IMG/VR virus record: IMGVR_UViG_3300025872_000036
Span: 62,001-126,000 of that record
DNA length: 64,000 nucleotides
Strand: one strand, 5' to 3'
Source of the DNA: a virus
Position 1 is the stretch's first letter, and each line of letters begins with the position of its first letter. Shown piece after piece: positions 28,212 through 35,723 of the stretch. Below the pieces are notes generated by a model. It did no database searches. It was not told the origin of the DNA and saw only the letters and a program-made list of their open reading frames with translations. A program made the translations under genes and the position numbers.

Positions 28212-28535
28212 ATGAACATAAACATAGACAAGATCCTAAGGGATCCAAGGCAAGACCTATTCGTTTATGATAATATCTCCAAGAGATGGTATTGCCGAGA
28301 ATACTCCGATTCCATTTGTCCAGAACCAAGCATAGAGTTTTATACCAAACTCGTCGTCATGGAAATTTTGGTGATGTTGGGTGAATGCGAAAATCCCCAG
28401 AAAAAAGTCCTTGACGGCGCTGATCGCATTGACTATAATAGATTCATTGATATGGTTCGTGAAAGGTTCAATGTACCATGGAAAAGTACTTCATCAAGCC
28501 CACCGAAGGATTCCATTTCTCCAAAAATGGACTGA
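28212..28535 (+). CDS. Hypothetical protein
   Basis: 107 residues, MNINIDKILRDPRQDLFVYDN. The last 58 bases overlap the next gene, and a promoter for that gene lies inside it. A GCTAAATA late-like sequence is at 28143-28150. Confidence 0.5.
   Translation: MNINIDKILRDPRQDLFVYDNISKRWYCREYSDSICPEPSIEFYTKLVVMEILVMLGECENPQKKVLDGADRIDYNRFIDMVRERFNVPWKSTSSSPPKDSISPKMD
28411..28439 (+). promoter_or_regulatory. Intragenic sigma70-type promoter
   Basis: TTGACG (28411-28416), 17-bp spacer, perfect TATAAT (28434-28439), inside 28212-28535. Likely drives the gene at 28478. Confidence 0.65.
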
Positions 28536-28945
28536 AGATGGTTCAGGAGCACTACGGCGGAACATATGTCGGATACTTCTGCACGAAGCGTCGCGACGGA
28601 AGCTGGAATGATACTCCTGTAGATGTTTTCTATCAGCCGAATCCTGATGTGTCCAAGGGACATTCACATTACTTTGGTGTGTTTCGTCGTGATGTTGGCG
28701 TGTACATTACCAATGCGATTTCGGTGACTGAGCAGCCGATGCTTGGTGTTGTTGCGAACGATGGCGAAGTTGTAGTGTCCAGATATAGACATGATTATAG
28801 GAGGAGCAATGATGGATCCGTATTCATTGATGGGGGTCGAGATTATACTAAGTATGGCTGGGCTAATTCTTCTGGTGATGTTGGCGGTGTTCTACCGAAG
28901 CTGACCCAGGTCAAGATCGTGGAAGACAAGCTGGTCGCAGAATGA
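28478..28945 (+). CDS. Conserved hypothetical protein
   Basis: 155 residues, MEKYFIKPTEGFHFSKNGLK. Aromatic beta-rich protein with HYGGTYVGYFCTK and GHSHYFGVFRRD. Overlaps the previous gene by 58 bases in another frame and the next gene by ATGA. Confidence 0.6.
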   Translation: MEKYFIKPTEGFHFSKNGLKMVQEHYGGTYVGYFCTKRRDGSWNDTPVDVFYQPNPDVSKGHSHYFGVFRRDVGVYITNAISVTEQPMLGVVANDGEVVVSRYRHDYRRSNDGSVFIDGGRDYTKYGWANSSGDVGGVLPKLTQVKIVEDKLVAE

Positions 28946-29148
28946 TCGTCCAGCTGCATCCTTCCATTCCTGTTGTCACACCGCAGGGTAATGCTCAGGC
29001 CATGATGGTAATTGATTATGGTCCTGAGCATGATCTTATTTGGGTTTGTTTTCTTGACAGCAATGGTCAATGCTGGTCATATAGAAATTCGGAGATTCGT
29101 GGACAGAAGAATATAACGATGGGGCGTTTTGATGTTGAAACACGATAA
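28942..29148 (+). CDS. Conserved small phage protein
   Basis: 68 residues: MIVQLHPSIPVVTPQGNAQ, then IDYGPEHDLIWVCFLD and CWSYRNSEIRGQKNITMGR. This is a widely spread phage protein pattern (recollection). A beta-rich fold, probably binding or packaging-related; function unknown. Confidence 0.7.
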   Translation: MIVQLHPSIPVVTPQGNAQAMMVIDYGPEHDLIWVCFLDSNGQCWSYRNSEIRGQKNITMGRFDVETR

Positions 29149-29392
29149 TTCTCCTCTAGTCAGAACCAATACACAGATCAAGGACAATCTGCGAGAATTG
29201 TCCAAAGCAATTCATGCATATCAGCAGTCATTGGACAATGCTGTCGCGGAGATTGAGTTTCTTGAAAAGCAGAGGCTTCAGCTGCAATATCAAATTGAAT
29301 TTGCATTTACATTTCCTGATGGCGAGTCTTTGTCATTGGAACAGTTGGCTGACGATTATTATCGTCTGAAAAAGCAGGTCGGTGAATGGTGA
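29132..29392 (+). CDS. Helical hypothetical protein
   Basis: 86 residues, start ATG 29132 (a TTG at 29129 also in frame). A coiled-coil central helix and a LADDYYRLKKQVGEW end. Overlaps both neighbours. Confidence 0.55.
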   Translation: MLKHDNSPLVRTNTQIKDNLRELSKAIHAYQQSLDNAVAEIEFLEKQRLQLQYQIEFAFTFPDGESLSLEQLADDYYRLKKQVGEW

Positions 29393-29589
29393 CTGAATTT
29401 GATCGCATCATGAACAAGATCTCGGATCGTCAGGATGGTCGCATCTATCAGATGTGGCGAGCATGGATGGTGATGCCCGAGCCTAGATTACAGTTCCATG
29501 AAATTATCTCCAGGGAGTTTGGTTTGTCATTGAATGAGGCCTACATACTGGTGAGGCACTTATTTCCTTCAAACAGGAGTGGTCAATGA
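29386..29589 (+). CDS. Small hypothetical protein
   Basis: 67 residues, helical (MWRAWMVMPEPRLQFHEII, FGLSLNEAYILVRHLFP). Its stop overlaps the ATG of pstS, so it is coupled to it. Confidence 0.5.
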   Translation: MVTEFDRIMNKISDRQDGRIYQMWRAWMVMPEPRLQFHEIISREFGLSLNEAYILVRHLFPSNRSGQ

Positions 29590-30533
29590 AAAAAATCATA
29601 ATCTCTACACTATCAGTTCTCTTTAGTGCGTCCGTTTACGCTCAAACATTAGATCCAAACTTGAAAGCATACTCATCGGTACCAGCTGTATCAGGAACCA
29701 TTAAGTCAATCGGTTCTGATACACTCAACAATCTGATGACACTTTGGGCTGAAGGTTTTAGAAAAGTTTATCCAAATGTTCAGATTGAAATTGAAGGAAA
29801 AGGTTCTTCTACTGCTCCACCAGCTCTCGTAGCAGGAACAGCTCAGTTTGGTCCAATGAGTCGCCTAATGAAAGGCGCTGAGATTGATGCATTTGAAAAG
29901 AAGTTTGGTTATAAGCCCACAGCTATCAATGTTTCCCTTGACAGTCTAGCTGTCTATGTTCACAAGGATAATCCAATCAAGTGCTTGACCCTTCAGCAAG
30001 TTGACGCCATCTTCTCCAAGAATCGTCGCGGCGGTTATGTAGGGGATATTACTAACTGGTCTCAAGTTGGTGTGACCAACGCAGGAGTCATGAGTATTTA
30101 TGGTAGAAACTCTGCATCTGGAACTTATGGGTTTTTCAAGGAAACCGCTCTATTCAATGGCGACTATAAGGATTCTGTAAAGGAACAGCCAGGAAGTTCT
30201 ACGGTGGTGCAAGGAGTTGCATCTGATAAAAACGGAATTGGCTATTCTGGTATTGGGTACAAGACTGCTGACGTTCGCGCAGTTCCAATTGCAAGCAAGC
30301 CAGGAAGCGAATGCTTTGAGGCAACCGAAGAAAACGTGCTGAGTGGCGACTATCCTCTAGCAAGATTCCTCGTTGTCTATGTAAACAAGAATCCAACCCA
30401 AAAGATGGATCCTCTGAGACTTGAATTCATCAAGTTCATTCTTTCTAAAGAGGGACAAGAAGTAAACATCAAGGACGGTTACTATCCAGTAACTTCTGCA
30501 ATAGTTGAAGATGAACTAAACAAAGTAAAGTGA
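29586..30533 (+). CDS. pstS: Phosphate-binding PstS (auxiliary metabolic gene)
   Basis: 315 residues. MKKIIISTLSVLFSASVYA is a Sec signal peptide, then SVPAVSGTIKSIGSDTLNN, ...GKGSSTAPPAL and ...SASGTYGFFKE: the Ser/Thr-rich loops of the phosphate pocket in PstS. This is the periplasmic high-affinity phosphate-binding protein of the host Pst ABC transporter; phage copies are expected to boost phosphate uptake during infection. It lacks its own visible promoter and is coupled by ATGA to 29386. It is host-like in length and layout, indicating acquisition from a bacterium. Confidence 0.9.
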   Translation: MKKIIISTLSVLFSASVYAQTLDPNLKAYSSVPAVSGTIKSIGSDTLNNLMTLWAEGFRKVYPNVQIEIEGKGSSTAPPALVAGTAQFGPMSRLMKGAEIDAFEKKFGYKPTAINVSLDSLAVYVHKDNPIKCLTLQQVDAIFSKNRRGGYVGDITNWSQVGVTNAGVMSIYGRNSASGTYGFFKETALFNGDYKDSVKEQPGSSTVVQGVASDKNGIGYSGIGYKTADVRAVPIASKPGSECFEATEENVLSGDYPLARFLVVYVNKNPTQKMDPLRLEFIKFILSKEGQEVNIKDGYYPVTSAIVEDELNKVK

Positions 30534-30544
30534 GGAGAAATATT

Positions 30545-30841
30545 ATGGCAAAGTATATCTTGAAGTGCATTGATGATACGAATGATGCTCTTGGAGCAAC
30601 TGTGACATATGAGTTTGAAGCTGAAGAGATGACGAATATCACATATCATCTTGCTCAGTTTCTTCGTTCAGCAGGATTCACTTGGGTTGATGATGTTGAG
30701 GTCGTAAAGGATAATTTTCTTGATGATCCCGATGCGCCTGCTGAGGACATAATTGATGATTCTTCTATCATGTATAGTGCGGGTGGTTCTGATCGTGCTG
30801 ATGACAACATGTCAGTATCGCACGATAGGGATACGAAGTAA
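30545..30841 (+). CDS. Acidic hypothetical protein
   Basis: 98 residues from ATG 30545 with AGGAGAAATATT upstream. Very acidic second half (EVVKDNFLDDPDAPAED). Ends directly against the convergent Dps gene with one base between. Confidence 0.55.
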   Translation: MAKYILKCIDDTNDALGATVTYEFEAEEMTNITYHLAQFLRSAGFTWVDDVEVVKDNFLDDPDAPAEDIIDDSSIMYSAGGSDRADDNMSVSHDRDTK

Positions 30842-31396
30842 TCAGTCTGTTGGACGGATGTTCATTGAGATGTCTTGGCCAACCATGTGGCTTTTGAGCA
30901 TCCATCCAATTTTTGCATGTTTGTCGAGGCGATCTTCTAGGTAATTGACAAGACCGAAGTTACTATCTCTCTCGGCAAAACTTCTGGCAGCAATCAACGA
31001 ATCATGGGTTGAGGTGTTTGCAGCAAATAGACGAGCAAACATTGTTTTTGGGCCAGGCACTTCTGAAGAATCTGACATGGTCGACATCATTTCAAATTCC
31101 TTGAATGTGCCTGGTGCATAACTTCCCAATGCACGAATTTGTTCTGCTGTCTTGTCAATTTCTTCAAAGATCTGTTCATATAGTTTTCCAAAGAAATCGT
31201 GATATGATGAGAAGAAAGGACCCTCTACATTCCAATGATACTTGTGTGCAAGTAGATACATGCTGAATGTATTGGCTAGAACGACATGCATTGAACGGAC
31301 AAGATCTGATTTGCCCATGAATTGCTCATTGAGTTCTTGTTCCAACAAAAGTTCGGTGTTGTTTTCTTGTTCGTTCTGTTCTTCCATGATTGACAT
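30842..31396 (-). CDS. Dps/ferritin-like protein
   Basis: 184 residues. The ferroxidase-type pattern LAHKYHWNVEGPFFSSYHDFF (about 51-71; residues H/H/W and the Asp/Glu after it) and EIDKTAEQIRALGSYAPGTFKEF match the Dps family, which stores iron and protects DNA. It has an acidic N-terminal extension of about 25 residues, unusual for Dps. A TATAAATA late promoter lies upstream on this strand. Possible role in protecting phage or host DNA from iron-driven damage; inferred. Confidence 0.85.
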   Translation of the reverse strand: MSIMEEQNEQENNTELLLEQELNEQFMGKSDLVRSMHVVLANTFSMYLLAHKYHWNVEGPFFSSYHDFFGKLYEQIFEEIDKTAEQIRALGSYAPGTFKEFEMMSTMSDSSEVPGPKTMFARLFAANTSTHDSLIAARSFAERDSNFGLVNYLEDRLDKHAKIGWMLKSHMVGQDISMNIRPTD

Positions 31397-31418
31397 TCCC
31401 TCTCAACTATGATATATT
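31390..31418 (+). promoter_or_regulatory. Sigma70-type promoter for 31426
   Basis: TTGACA (31390-31395), 17-bp spacer starting TTCCCTCT, TATATT (31413-31418). The -35 box overlaps the first codons of the divergent Dps gene. Confidence 0.75.
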
Positions 31419-31422
31419 TATA
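31415..31422 (-). promoter_or_regulatory. T4-type late promoter for Dps
   Basis: Read on the minus strand the sequence is TATAAATA, a perfect match to the T4 late consensus. It overlaps the early promoter of the divergent gene. Confidence 0.65.
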
Positions 31423-31425
31423 ACC

Positions 31426-32001
31426 ATGAATATCTTCTATCTCTCCCATGATCCCGTTCAATGTGCCGAGTGGCATGTTGACAAGCATTGCGTAAAGATG
31501 ATTCTGGAAAGCGCACAGTTGCTTTCCACTGCTCATCGCGTAATTGATGGCACGCCGACGACTGAAAAACGTCTTATTGCAGGATCGTCTCCTGCACGTT
31601 GGCGTAATATCAAGCGTTGGTCATTGCCAAATGATTCGCGTTTTCCAAATGATCGTGATGCAATTGTCTATCAGGCTACGCACATGAATCATCCATCTGC
31701 GGTTTGGTCGCGAGAAAACAATGAAAACTACAGTTGGCTTTTCAATTTGTTTACATGCCTGATGGACGAATATTCGTATCGTTATGAGAAGGAACATGTC
31801 TGTCGTAAACTTGTTCCATATTTGCAATTTGCTCCTGCAAATATTCCTGTGAATAAGTTTACGCAGCCAACTCCTGCAATGCCAGATGAATACAAGGTGA
31901 ATGGTGACAGCATTGCATCATATCACAATTATTATCGTGGAGCCAAGGCACGAATGGCTGCGTGGAAGAAGCGTGATGTACCGTCATGGTACAATAAATA
32001 A
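31426..32001 (+). CDS. Conserved T4-type phage protein
   Basis: 191 residues starting MNIFYLSHDPVQCAEWHVDKH. CVKMILESAQLLSTAHRVIDG, YQATHMNHPSAVWSRENNENYSW and the FTQPTPAMPDEYK end form a conserved pattern of cyanophage-like T4 relatives (recollection). No catalytic motif assigned. ATG is 7 bases after the -10 box, a possible leaderless start. Confidence 0.7.
   Translation: MNIFYLSHDPVQCAEWHVDKHCVKMILESAQLLSTAHRVIDGTPTTEKRLIAGSSPARWRNIKRWSLPNDSRFPNDRDAIVYQATHMNHPSAVWSRENNENYSWLFNLFTCLMDEYSYRYEKEHVCRKLVPYLQFAPANIPVNKFTQPTPAMPDEYKVNGDSIASYHNYYRGAKARMAAWKKRDVPSWYNK
31993..32000 (+). promoter_or_regulatory. Late promoter-like sequence
   Basis: AATAAATA at 31993-32000, 28 bases before the radical SAM gene. 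Confidence 0.35.
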
Positions 32002-32027
32002 ATTGTATTATTTTTTGGAAATATAGA

Positions 32028-33239
32028 ATGAGTTCTACTTTTTGTGCGAGAAACTATGATTATTACTTCGTAGAGTTAGATAGACTTGTTTGGAAAATGT
32101 GTTGTCACACCACTCCAAGGACCATGGCTGCTGGTGCTGATTGGTTCAATGGTGCAGAAATGCAGGATCGTAGACATGCAGCTAGCAATAATATAAAACA
32201 TAAAGACTGTCATTTTTGTTGGAAATTAGAAGATTCTGGATTTCTAAGTCCTCGTCATCATTCTTTAAAAACATATAAAGACTCCAGTGAATTTGGTAAT
32301 AAAGATATTTTAGAAATAAAACTTAGTAATATTTGTGATTTAGCATGTAGATATTGTGATGCTCCATTTAGTACTATTTGGGCCCAGAGAAAAGGATCTT
32401 ATGTTAAAAATGACATAAATGGTGTTCCTACGGTACAACAATATGATAAAAAATTTATGAGTAATTTTACGTCTACTGCTGATTATAAAAAAGTTTTTCA
32501 ACAATTTGTTGATTGGTTGAATAGAGAAATGCCCAGATTTACCAAAGGTCGTGGCATAACATTTACAGGTGGTGAACCATTTTTAGACAATAATTTGTAC
32601 GAACTTATTGAACAATTAAATTTAAAAGACACAAGAATAGTATTTAATACAAACATAAACACACCCGAAAACAAATGGAAACAACAAACTGATTTGTTGC
32701 AAAAACTTATTGCAAAAAATAATACAGTCATGCTAAGATGTAGTATTGATGGAATTGGTGCTCAACAAGAGTGGCAAAGACAAGGCTGTGATTGGAATCT
32801 CATGAAAGAAAATTGGATGAGACTTGGTTCTTTGCCGCTAACAATGGGTGCCGCCCTTACTGTAACACCTTTAACTCTAGAAAGTATGTGTGGTGTTGGT
32901 GCTTTTGTAAAACTAACCTCAAAAAAAATGAATAAAATACCAATATGGTTTCCTTCATCTGTAGTAAATTTTCCAAAACAACTTTGTCCAATAGAATGGT
33001 TTTCTTCTTTTAAAAAAGAAATAGAGACAATGTTAAAATTGGTTAGAGCTGATACTGTATTTTCTGGTGAAGTTGTTTTAAACGAATTAAATTCTTGGCT
33101 AAGTAGTTCAAATATTCAACCTTCAATACAAGCAAAAGACATGCTTGTGTCCAAATTGGATGAAGCCGAAAAACTTTATGGTGGCGGTTCTTGGAGAGAA
33201 ATCTATCCTAAAGTTGCAGAAATAGCCACAAAGAAATAA
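32028..33239 (+). CDS. Radical SAM protein (Twitch-type)
   Basis: 403 residues. SNICDLACRYCDA (about 99-111) has the CX3CX2C [4Fe-4S] motif. TFTGGEPFLD (about 178-187) is the SAM-binding GGE. Before the domain are further Cys/His clusters (CCHTTPR about 25-31; CHFCW about 61-65), perhaps auxiliary cluster or substrate binding. The gene is AT-rich compared with its neighbours. Such phage proteins are known in cyanophages without established substrate. Candidate modifications of peptide, tRNA or cofactor remain open. Confidence 0.85.
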   Translation: MSSTFCARNYDYYFVELDRLVWKMCCHTTPRTMAAGADWFNGAEMQDRRHAASNNIKHKDCHFCWKLEDSGFLSPRHHSLKTYKDSSEFGNKDILEIKLSNICDLACRYCDAPFSTIWAQRKGSYVKNDINGVPTVQQYDKKFMSNFTSTADYKKVFQQFVDWLNREMPRFTKGRGITFTGGEPFLDNNLYELIEQLNLKDTRIVFNTNINTPENKWKQQTDLLQKLIAKNNTVMLRCSIDGIGAQQEWQRQGCDWNLMKENWMRLGSLPLTMGAALTVTPLTLESMCGVGAFVKLTSKKMNKIPIWFPSSVVNFPKQLCPIEWFSSFKKEIETMLKLVRADTVFSGEVVLNELNSWLSSSNIQPSIQAKDMLVSKLDEAEKLYGGGSWREIYPKVAEIATKK

Positions 33240-33243
33240 TAAG

Positions 33244-33251
33244 CATAAATA
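33244..33251 (+). promoter_or_regulatory. Late promoter-like sequence
   Basis: CATAAATA at 33244-33251 upstream of 33285. Confidence 0.4.
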
Positions 33252-33284
33252 ATAGCATGTTCAACTCTAACCCAGGATTATATA

Positions 33285-33542
33285 ATGCCAACGTATGACT
33301 TCATCAATGAAGAGACTGGTGAGATCTTTGAGATGCAGATGTCCATCGCTGAGAAGGAAAAGTATCTAAAGAAGAACAAGCATATCAAGCAGGCTGTGAC
33401 GAAAATGTCTATCGGCGATTCAGTTCATCTTGGAATCACGAAGCCGCCAGCCGATTTCCAAAAAGGAGTTATTGGTCGCATGAAGGAAAAGATTCATGGA
33501 AACAAGATCAATTCCAAATTCGGTATTCCGAGAGAGTGGTGA
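33285..33542 (+). CDS. Conserved T4-type small protein
   Basis: 85 residues: MPTYDFINEETGEIFEMQMS start resembles FmdB-like zinc-ribbon proteins, yet the cysteines are missing. Similar proteins occur in marine T4 relatives (recollection). Function unknown. Confidence 0.65.
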   Translation: MPTYDFINEETGEIFEMQMSIAEKEKYLKKNKHIKQAVTKMSIGDSVHLGITKPPADFQKGVIGRMKEKIHGNKINSKFGIPREW

Positions 33543-33642
33543 GTGATTAGTCCCATTTCTCCCGTGTATAGAACAGTATTCAACACCAAAAGAGGATCTC
33601 GCGAAAATGCAGGATCCTCTTTGTCATTTCAGAGAGGCGTAC

Positions 33643-34341
33643 ATGTCAAAGAAAAAGAAGAGACTGCAAAACCAGCAACAGCAAAATCATTTCTCTCTAC
33701 GAACAATCTCTCCACTAACACTCAATCAATCATCAACATTCAAGGCCTTTGAGCAGGGCAAGCACCTTCTTCTACACGGCGTCGCAGGCACAGGCAAGAC
33801 ATATATCTCTCTCTATCTTGCACTAAACGAGGTGCTAAACAAATCAAGATACAAACAAATAGTCATCATACGAAGTGTCGTTCCATCACGCGACATGGGA
33901 TTTCTTCCAGGAACTGCAAAAGACAAAGCCAGAGTCTATGAAGATCCATACAAGATGATTTGCGATGATCTTTTCAGTCGTGGTGATGGATATGAGATTC
34001 TAAAGACCAAGAGACTTGTAGATTTCAATACGACATCATTCTTGCGCGGTGTTACATTCAATGATGCGATCATCATTGTTGACGAATGTCAGAACATGAT
34101 AGGTCAGGAATTGGATACTGTGATGACTCGCGTTGGAAACAACTGTCGTATTGTTTTCTGTGGTGACTTTAGGCAAACTGATTTGGCCAAGCATGAGGAA
34201 AAGCGAGGACTCTTGACATTCATGAATATTCTTGATAAAATGTCTTGTTTTGAAAAGATTGAGTTCGGAAAGGAAGACATTGTTCGTTCCGCACTTGTCA
34301 AATCATACATTATTTCCAAACTGGAGTTAGGATACGTTTGA
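33643..34341 (+). CDS. phoH: PhoH-like P-loop NTPase
   Basis: 232 residues from ATG 33643 (no close ribosome site). Walker A HGVAGTGKTYISL (about 46-58), VIIRSVVPSRDMGFLPG, and Walker B AIIIVDECQN (about 144-153) with DFRQTDL following: PhoH family ATPase, common in phages and linked to phosphate stress in bacteria. The biochemical role in phages is unsettled. A 100-base stretch upstream (33543-33642) holds no clear gene. Confidence 0.9.
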   Translation: MSKKKKRLQNQQQQNHFSLRTISPLTLNQSSTFKAFEQGKHLLLHGVAGTGKTYISLYLALNEVLNKSRYKQIVIIRSVVPSRDMGFLPGTAKDKARVYEDPYKMICDDLFSRGDGYEILKTKRLVDFNTTSFLRGVTFNDAIIIVDECQNMIGQELDTVMTRVGNNCRIVFCGDFRQTDLAKHEEKRGLLTFMNILDKMSCFEKIEFGKEDIVRSALVKSYIISKLELGYV

Positions 34342-34342
34342 T

Positions 34343-34504
34343 ATGTTGATTTATGCTGCGCCTTTGATCATTTGGATGATCATGCAATTAATGAGGACAA
34401 TCATGCTCACTTGGCCAAATGCATTCAATGCTTGGATGTGCGTCTTTACATATTTGGCAATTGGATTGATTTTCCTAAACTTCTTGTTTTCATTGGCACA
34501 GTAA
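34343..34504 (+). CDS. Small membrane protein
   Basis: 53 residues in two hydrophobic segments (MLIYAAPLIIWMIMQLM and CVFTYLAIGLIFLNFLFSLA). Starts 1 base after the PhoH stop and shares its stop with the next ATG (TAATG). Inner-membrane, unknown role. Confidence 0.55.
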   Translation: MLIYAAPLIIWMIMQLMRTIMLTWPNAFNAWMCVFTYLAIGLIFLNFLFSLAQ

Positions 34505-35157
34505 TGAAGAAGTTTCGTCATGCATTTGTGAATCTTCCGCAGTTGACGGAAGAATATATTGACGGAAGGAGACACTACAAGACTCCAGAAGGTAATGTGT
34601 ATCCTTCCGTCACTACCATTCTCTCGCGTCTACCAAACGAAAGTTTGCGTGAGTGGCAAAAGAGAGTTGGTGAAGAAGAAGTAAATCGTGTTTCCAAAGT
34701 ATCTGCTCGTCGTGGCACCAATCTTCATGAAATATGTGAGCGATATCTATTGAATGAAGAAAGACCGATGCGTGGACACATGCCGGATGTTCAAGGCATG
34801 TTTGTAGAATTGTGCAAGTATATTGATCGGATAGATGAGATTTATGCGATTGAAGCACAGTTGTATTGTGACACATATCAATTTGCCGGACGATGCGATG
34901 TCATTGGTACATTTGATGGGCATCCTGCAATCATGGACTTCAAGACTACGAAGTCTGAAGTTGATTCCAGCATGGATAAGGTCAAGAAGTATTTCATGCA
35001 GTTATCCGCATATTCTCTTGCGTTTGAGGAAAGAACTGGTCAGGAAATAAATCTTGGTGTGCTGTTGTTTGCATCCAATGAGACTGAACCTAGTTGCATT
35101 CAAGCGGACTTGACCAAGTACAAGATGGAATTTATTTCAGTTCTTGACAATCCCTAA
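34504..35157 (+). CDS. PD-(D/E)XK exonuclease (Cas4/RecB-like)
   Basis: 217 residues. The nuclease core is GRCDVIGTFDGHPAIMDFKTTK (about 136-157), Asp ... Asp-x-Lys, with a Glu in EAQLYCD before and QLSAYSLAFE after, the order of RecB-family nucleases. The head YPSVTTILSRLP fits the phage exonuclease family. Likely a DNA end-processing enzyme in recombination or replication. Coupled by TAATG to the membrane-protein gene. Confidence 0.85.
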   Translation: MKKFRHAFVNLPQLTEEYIDGRRHYKTPEGNVYPSVTTILSRLPNESLREWQKRVGEEEVNRVSKVSARRGTNLHEICERYLLNEERPMRGHMPDVQGMFVELCKYIDRIDEIYAIEAQLYCDTYQFAGRCDVIGTFDGHPAIMDFKTTKSEVDSSMDKVKKYFMQLSAYSLAFEERTGQEINLGVLLFASNETEPSCIQADLTKYKMEFISVLDNP

Positions 35158-35172
35158 ATATTAGATTATACT
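35144..35172 (+). promoter_or_regulatory. Sigma70-type promoter of the tmRNA
   Basis: TTGACA (35144-35149), 17-bp spacer, TATACT (35167-35172). The -35 is inside the nuclease gene end. CCCTAAATA (35153-35160), a late-like sequence, lies between. Confidence 0.85.
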
Positions 35173-35241
35173 ATGGATATTGCTGTTGATGACGACGCAA
35201 TAAGCAGGCTGGACCCGGCTTCAATGCCGGCATCTCCACCA

Positions 35242-35338
35242 GTAGATACAATGTGAGGGGCTAGTTGCATGGCACACGCGAACAGAGTGCAACCCATCAC
35301 ATAATAGTCGCGATAAAGGTGATGAGCATTGTATCTAC
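35242..35338 (+). repeat. Inverted repeat bounding the tmRNA spacer
   Basis: GTAGATACAATG directly after the encoded CCA is the exact reverse complement of CATTGTATCTAC, 4 bases before the 5' half. It would close the spacer into a stem that presents both ends of the split for processing. Confidence 0.85.
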
Positions 35339-35426
35339 TAATGGGGATGTAAGGGATCGACAGATGCGTAAAGGTTGTCGGAGGTAATCGGTAAGGAACG
35401 ACCGTCAATTAGTCCAAACAATAGAT

Positions 35427-35468
35427 GCAAACGATAATTACGCATCTGAGATGGCTCTAGCAGCCTGA
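35427..35468 (+). other. tmRNA tag reading frame
   Basis: GCA resume codon, then a 13-residue tag ending ALAA and a TGA stop. ANDN plus ALAA is the form of alphaproteobacterial tags, read by ClpXP-type proteases. Confidence 0.92.
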
Positions 35469-35535
35469 ACGGGGTTCGGTGGGGACCTGGCAACAGAATC
35501 CCACCACTTTCATAAATCGTAGAGGAGTAATCACG

Positions 35536-35718
35536 ATGACTGAAGTATCTTGCTATGTTATGCGACCATTGTCTTTCGCAACTGATAACGAATGCACCTA
35601 TAAGAATCTGCGTTCGGTCAATTTGAATCGTGCCAAGAAGCAGAAGAATGTCTATAAACTTTCTTATGGACAGTATGGCACGGAAAATTATGTTTGCTAT
35701 CTAGCAACACGCGACTAA
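35536..35718 (+). CDS. Small hypothetical protein
   Basis: 60 residues, GAGGAGTAATCACG upstream. TEVSCYVMRPLSF start and YGTENYVCYLATRD end. The upstream frame into the tmRNA is not coding. No family. Confidence 0.55.
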   Translation: MTEVSCYVMRPLSFATDNECTYKNLRSVNLNRAKKQKNVYKLSYGQYGTENYVCYLATRD

Positions 35719-35723
35719 TTACC

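Larger units (their letters stand above)
35179..35510 (+). ncRNA. ssrA: Circularly permuted (two-piece) tmRNA
   Basis: The 3' half comes first. A T-arm-like CCGGC...GCCGG (35215-35219 / 35226-35230) is followed by the acceptor strand CATCTCC (35231-35237), A, and encoded CCA (35239-35241). A 12-bp perfect inverted repeat (35242-35253 / 35327-35338) then bounds the spacer. The 5' half begins GGGGATG (35343-35349), which pairs with CATCTCC, including a G3-U70-type wobble at the third pair that is the alanyl identity. AAGGGATCGACAG is the D-arm region of tmRNAs. The tag frame GCA...GCC TGA (35427-35468) reads ANDNYASEMALAA. Mature ends are inferred; the spacer should be removed to give two pieces. 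Confidence 0.93.

Noticed and set aside
28164-28271. 35-codon ORF upstream of 28212
   Set aside because: Overlaps the next gene for most of its length and lacks a ribosome site; nothing supports it.
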